From JAFALX01 sp036378495 (GTDB lineage: Bacteria > Chloroflexota > Dormibacteria > Aeolococcales > Aeolococcaceae): DNA of 14,865 nt. This document shows, in pieces, positions 14,212 to 14,865 of the stretch. Below the pieces are notes generated by a model that ran no database searches, had not been told where the DNA came from, and was given only the letters and a program-made list of their open reading frames with translations. The position numbers and the translations under genes are program-made. The stretch spans positions 1 through 14,865 of the forward strand of contig DASUWI010000013.1 in assembly GCA_036378495.1 (NCBI GenBank), in the 5' to 3' direction. The number at the start of each line of letters is the position of its first letter. Positions within the stretch are counted from its first letter, which is position 1.

Positions 14212-14865
14212 CTACCCCGCGCGCGCCGGACTCCGCCGCCGGGGCAGGCGCAGGGTGAACACGCTGCCATGGCCCGGTTGCGAGCGAACCGTGATGTCGC
14301 CGTCCAGGGCGCGCGCCAGCTCGCGAGACAGGTACAGCCCCAGACCGACGCCGTCGATGCCCTGGGCCTCCGCGGCCTGCAGCCTGCCGAAGGGGCGGAA
14401 CAGTGAGCCCTGCTGCTCGGGCTCGATGCCTATCCCCTGATCGGATACCACGACGGTCGCCATGGTGTCGTCGTGGCCGACGTGAACCGTCACGTCGCCG
14501 CCGCCCGGCGAGTATTTGATCGCGTTCGAGATCAGGTTGCGGATGATCGTCTCCAGGTGGCGCCGGTCGACGTACGCGAGCACGGGCGCGGCCGACTCGA
14601 CGACCACGCGGTGGGACTGCAGGTCGGCATGACGCACCACGTCGCGGATCACCTCGTCCACCCTCGCCTCGTGCGGGTCGACGAGCAGCTGGCCGTCCTC
14701 CAGCCGAGCGGCCGCGAGCATCTGGTTCACCAGGTCGTTCATGCGCCTGACCTGGTCCTGCATGAGTTCCACACCGGACCGCCCGTCGAGTGCCACGGGC
14801 TCGGTGGGGCTGTCGGCAAGCATGGACAGGTAGCCACCGAGCAGCGTCAACGGGCCGCGGAGCTC
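14212..14865 (-). CDS. sensor histidine kinase, N-terminus outside the window
   Basis: The frame is open to the right edge, giving 218 residues. The first visible residues, ELRGPLTLLGGYL, are the H-box just after the phosphorylated His (usual form SHELRTPL), so the catalytic His and sensor region lie outside. The second helix of the dimerisation domain (VRRMNDLVNQMLAAARLEDGQ) is followed by the ATP-binding domain: N-box NLISNAIKYSPGGG, G1 VSDQGIGIEPEQ, F-box LFRPF, and G2 GVGLGLYLSRELARALDGD. A TTG at 14850 could look like a start but is inside the H-box. It is transcribed toward the receiver gene 63 bases away and is the likely phosphodonor. The sensed signal cannot be told from this fragment. 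Confidence 0.93.
   Translation of the reverse strand, partial: ELRGPLTLLGGYLSMLADSPTEPVALDGRSGVELMQDQVRRMNDLVNQMLAAARLEDGQLLVDPHEARVDEVIRDVVRHADLQSHRVVVESAAPVLAYVDRRHLETIIRNLISNAIKYSPGGGDVTVHVGHDDTMATVVVSDQGIGIEPEQQGSLFRPFGRLQAAEAQGIDGVGLGLYLSRELARALDGDITVRSQPGHGSVFTLRLPRRRSPARAG

Noticed and set aside
14848..14850. TTG as the start of a short 212-residue kinase
   Set aside because: The frame continues upstream as ELRGPL, the H-box, so the gene is cut by the window edge rather than short.
1..14865. tRNA, rRNA, CRISPR array, insertion sequence or phage genes
   Set aside because: No repeat-spacer pattern, transposase, integrase or recognisable RNA gene sequence was seen on either strand.

Overview
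The window is GC-rich and very densely coded; no gene-free stretch exceeds about 100 bases. Three features suggest an actinobacterium-like lineage (Actinomycetota, or a deep relative such as Dormibacterota or another Chloroflexota-side group): GTG starts, genes that look leaderless with an nATACT -10 box just before the ATG, and a eukaryotic-type kinase fold. This is an inference from style; no rRNA or marker gene is present to fix the taxon.

Layout, left to right. (1) 1-2134, minus: N-terminal 711 residues of a large AAA ATPase/TPR regulator of the MalT/LuxR type, cut by the left edge. (2) 2230-6630, plus: a 75-residue protein with a DnaJ-type zinc-finger motif pair, complete phosphoenolpyruvate carboxylase (ppc), and a six-helix membrane class III nucleotide cyclase. 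(3) 6627-12057, minus: a metal-uptake operon of the ZnuABC/TroABCD type, in transcription order solute-binding protein, ATPase, permease, permease, followed by an unrecognised polytopic membrane protein of about 16 helices. (4) 12151-13701, plus: a Fur-family repressor (probably Zur) divergent from the solute-binding protein, then a membrane-anchored degenerate Ser/Thr kinase that lacks the N-lobe. (5) 13744-14865, minus: a sensor histidine kinase cut by the right edge at its H-box, and a stand-alone receiver protein.

How it fits together. The core system is metal homeostasis. The repressor and the transporter operon diverge from a 93-bp region holding four near-identical palindromic octamers (consensus nTGCrCAn) at an exact 13-bp period. 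This array covers both predicted promoters, so repressor and transporter are probably controlled together. The 16-helix protein lies 61 bp behind the last permease and may belong to the same regulon. The cyclase and this membrane protein converge so tightly that both stop codons lie in one palindromic CTAG. The ppc, cyclase, pseudokinase and two-component genes have no evident mechanistic link to metal uptake.

Most worth a second look: the 13-bp operator array, the N-lobe-less pseudokinase, the orphan membrane protein attached to the metal operon, and the leaderless promoter pattern. No RNA genes, mobile elements, CRISPR arrays or convincing intrinsic terminators were seen.
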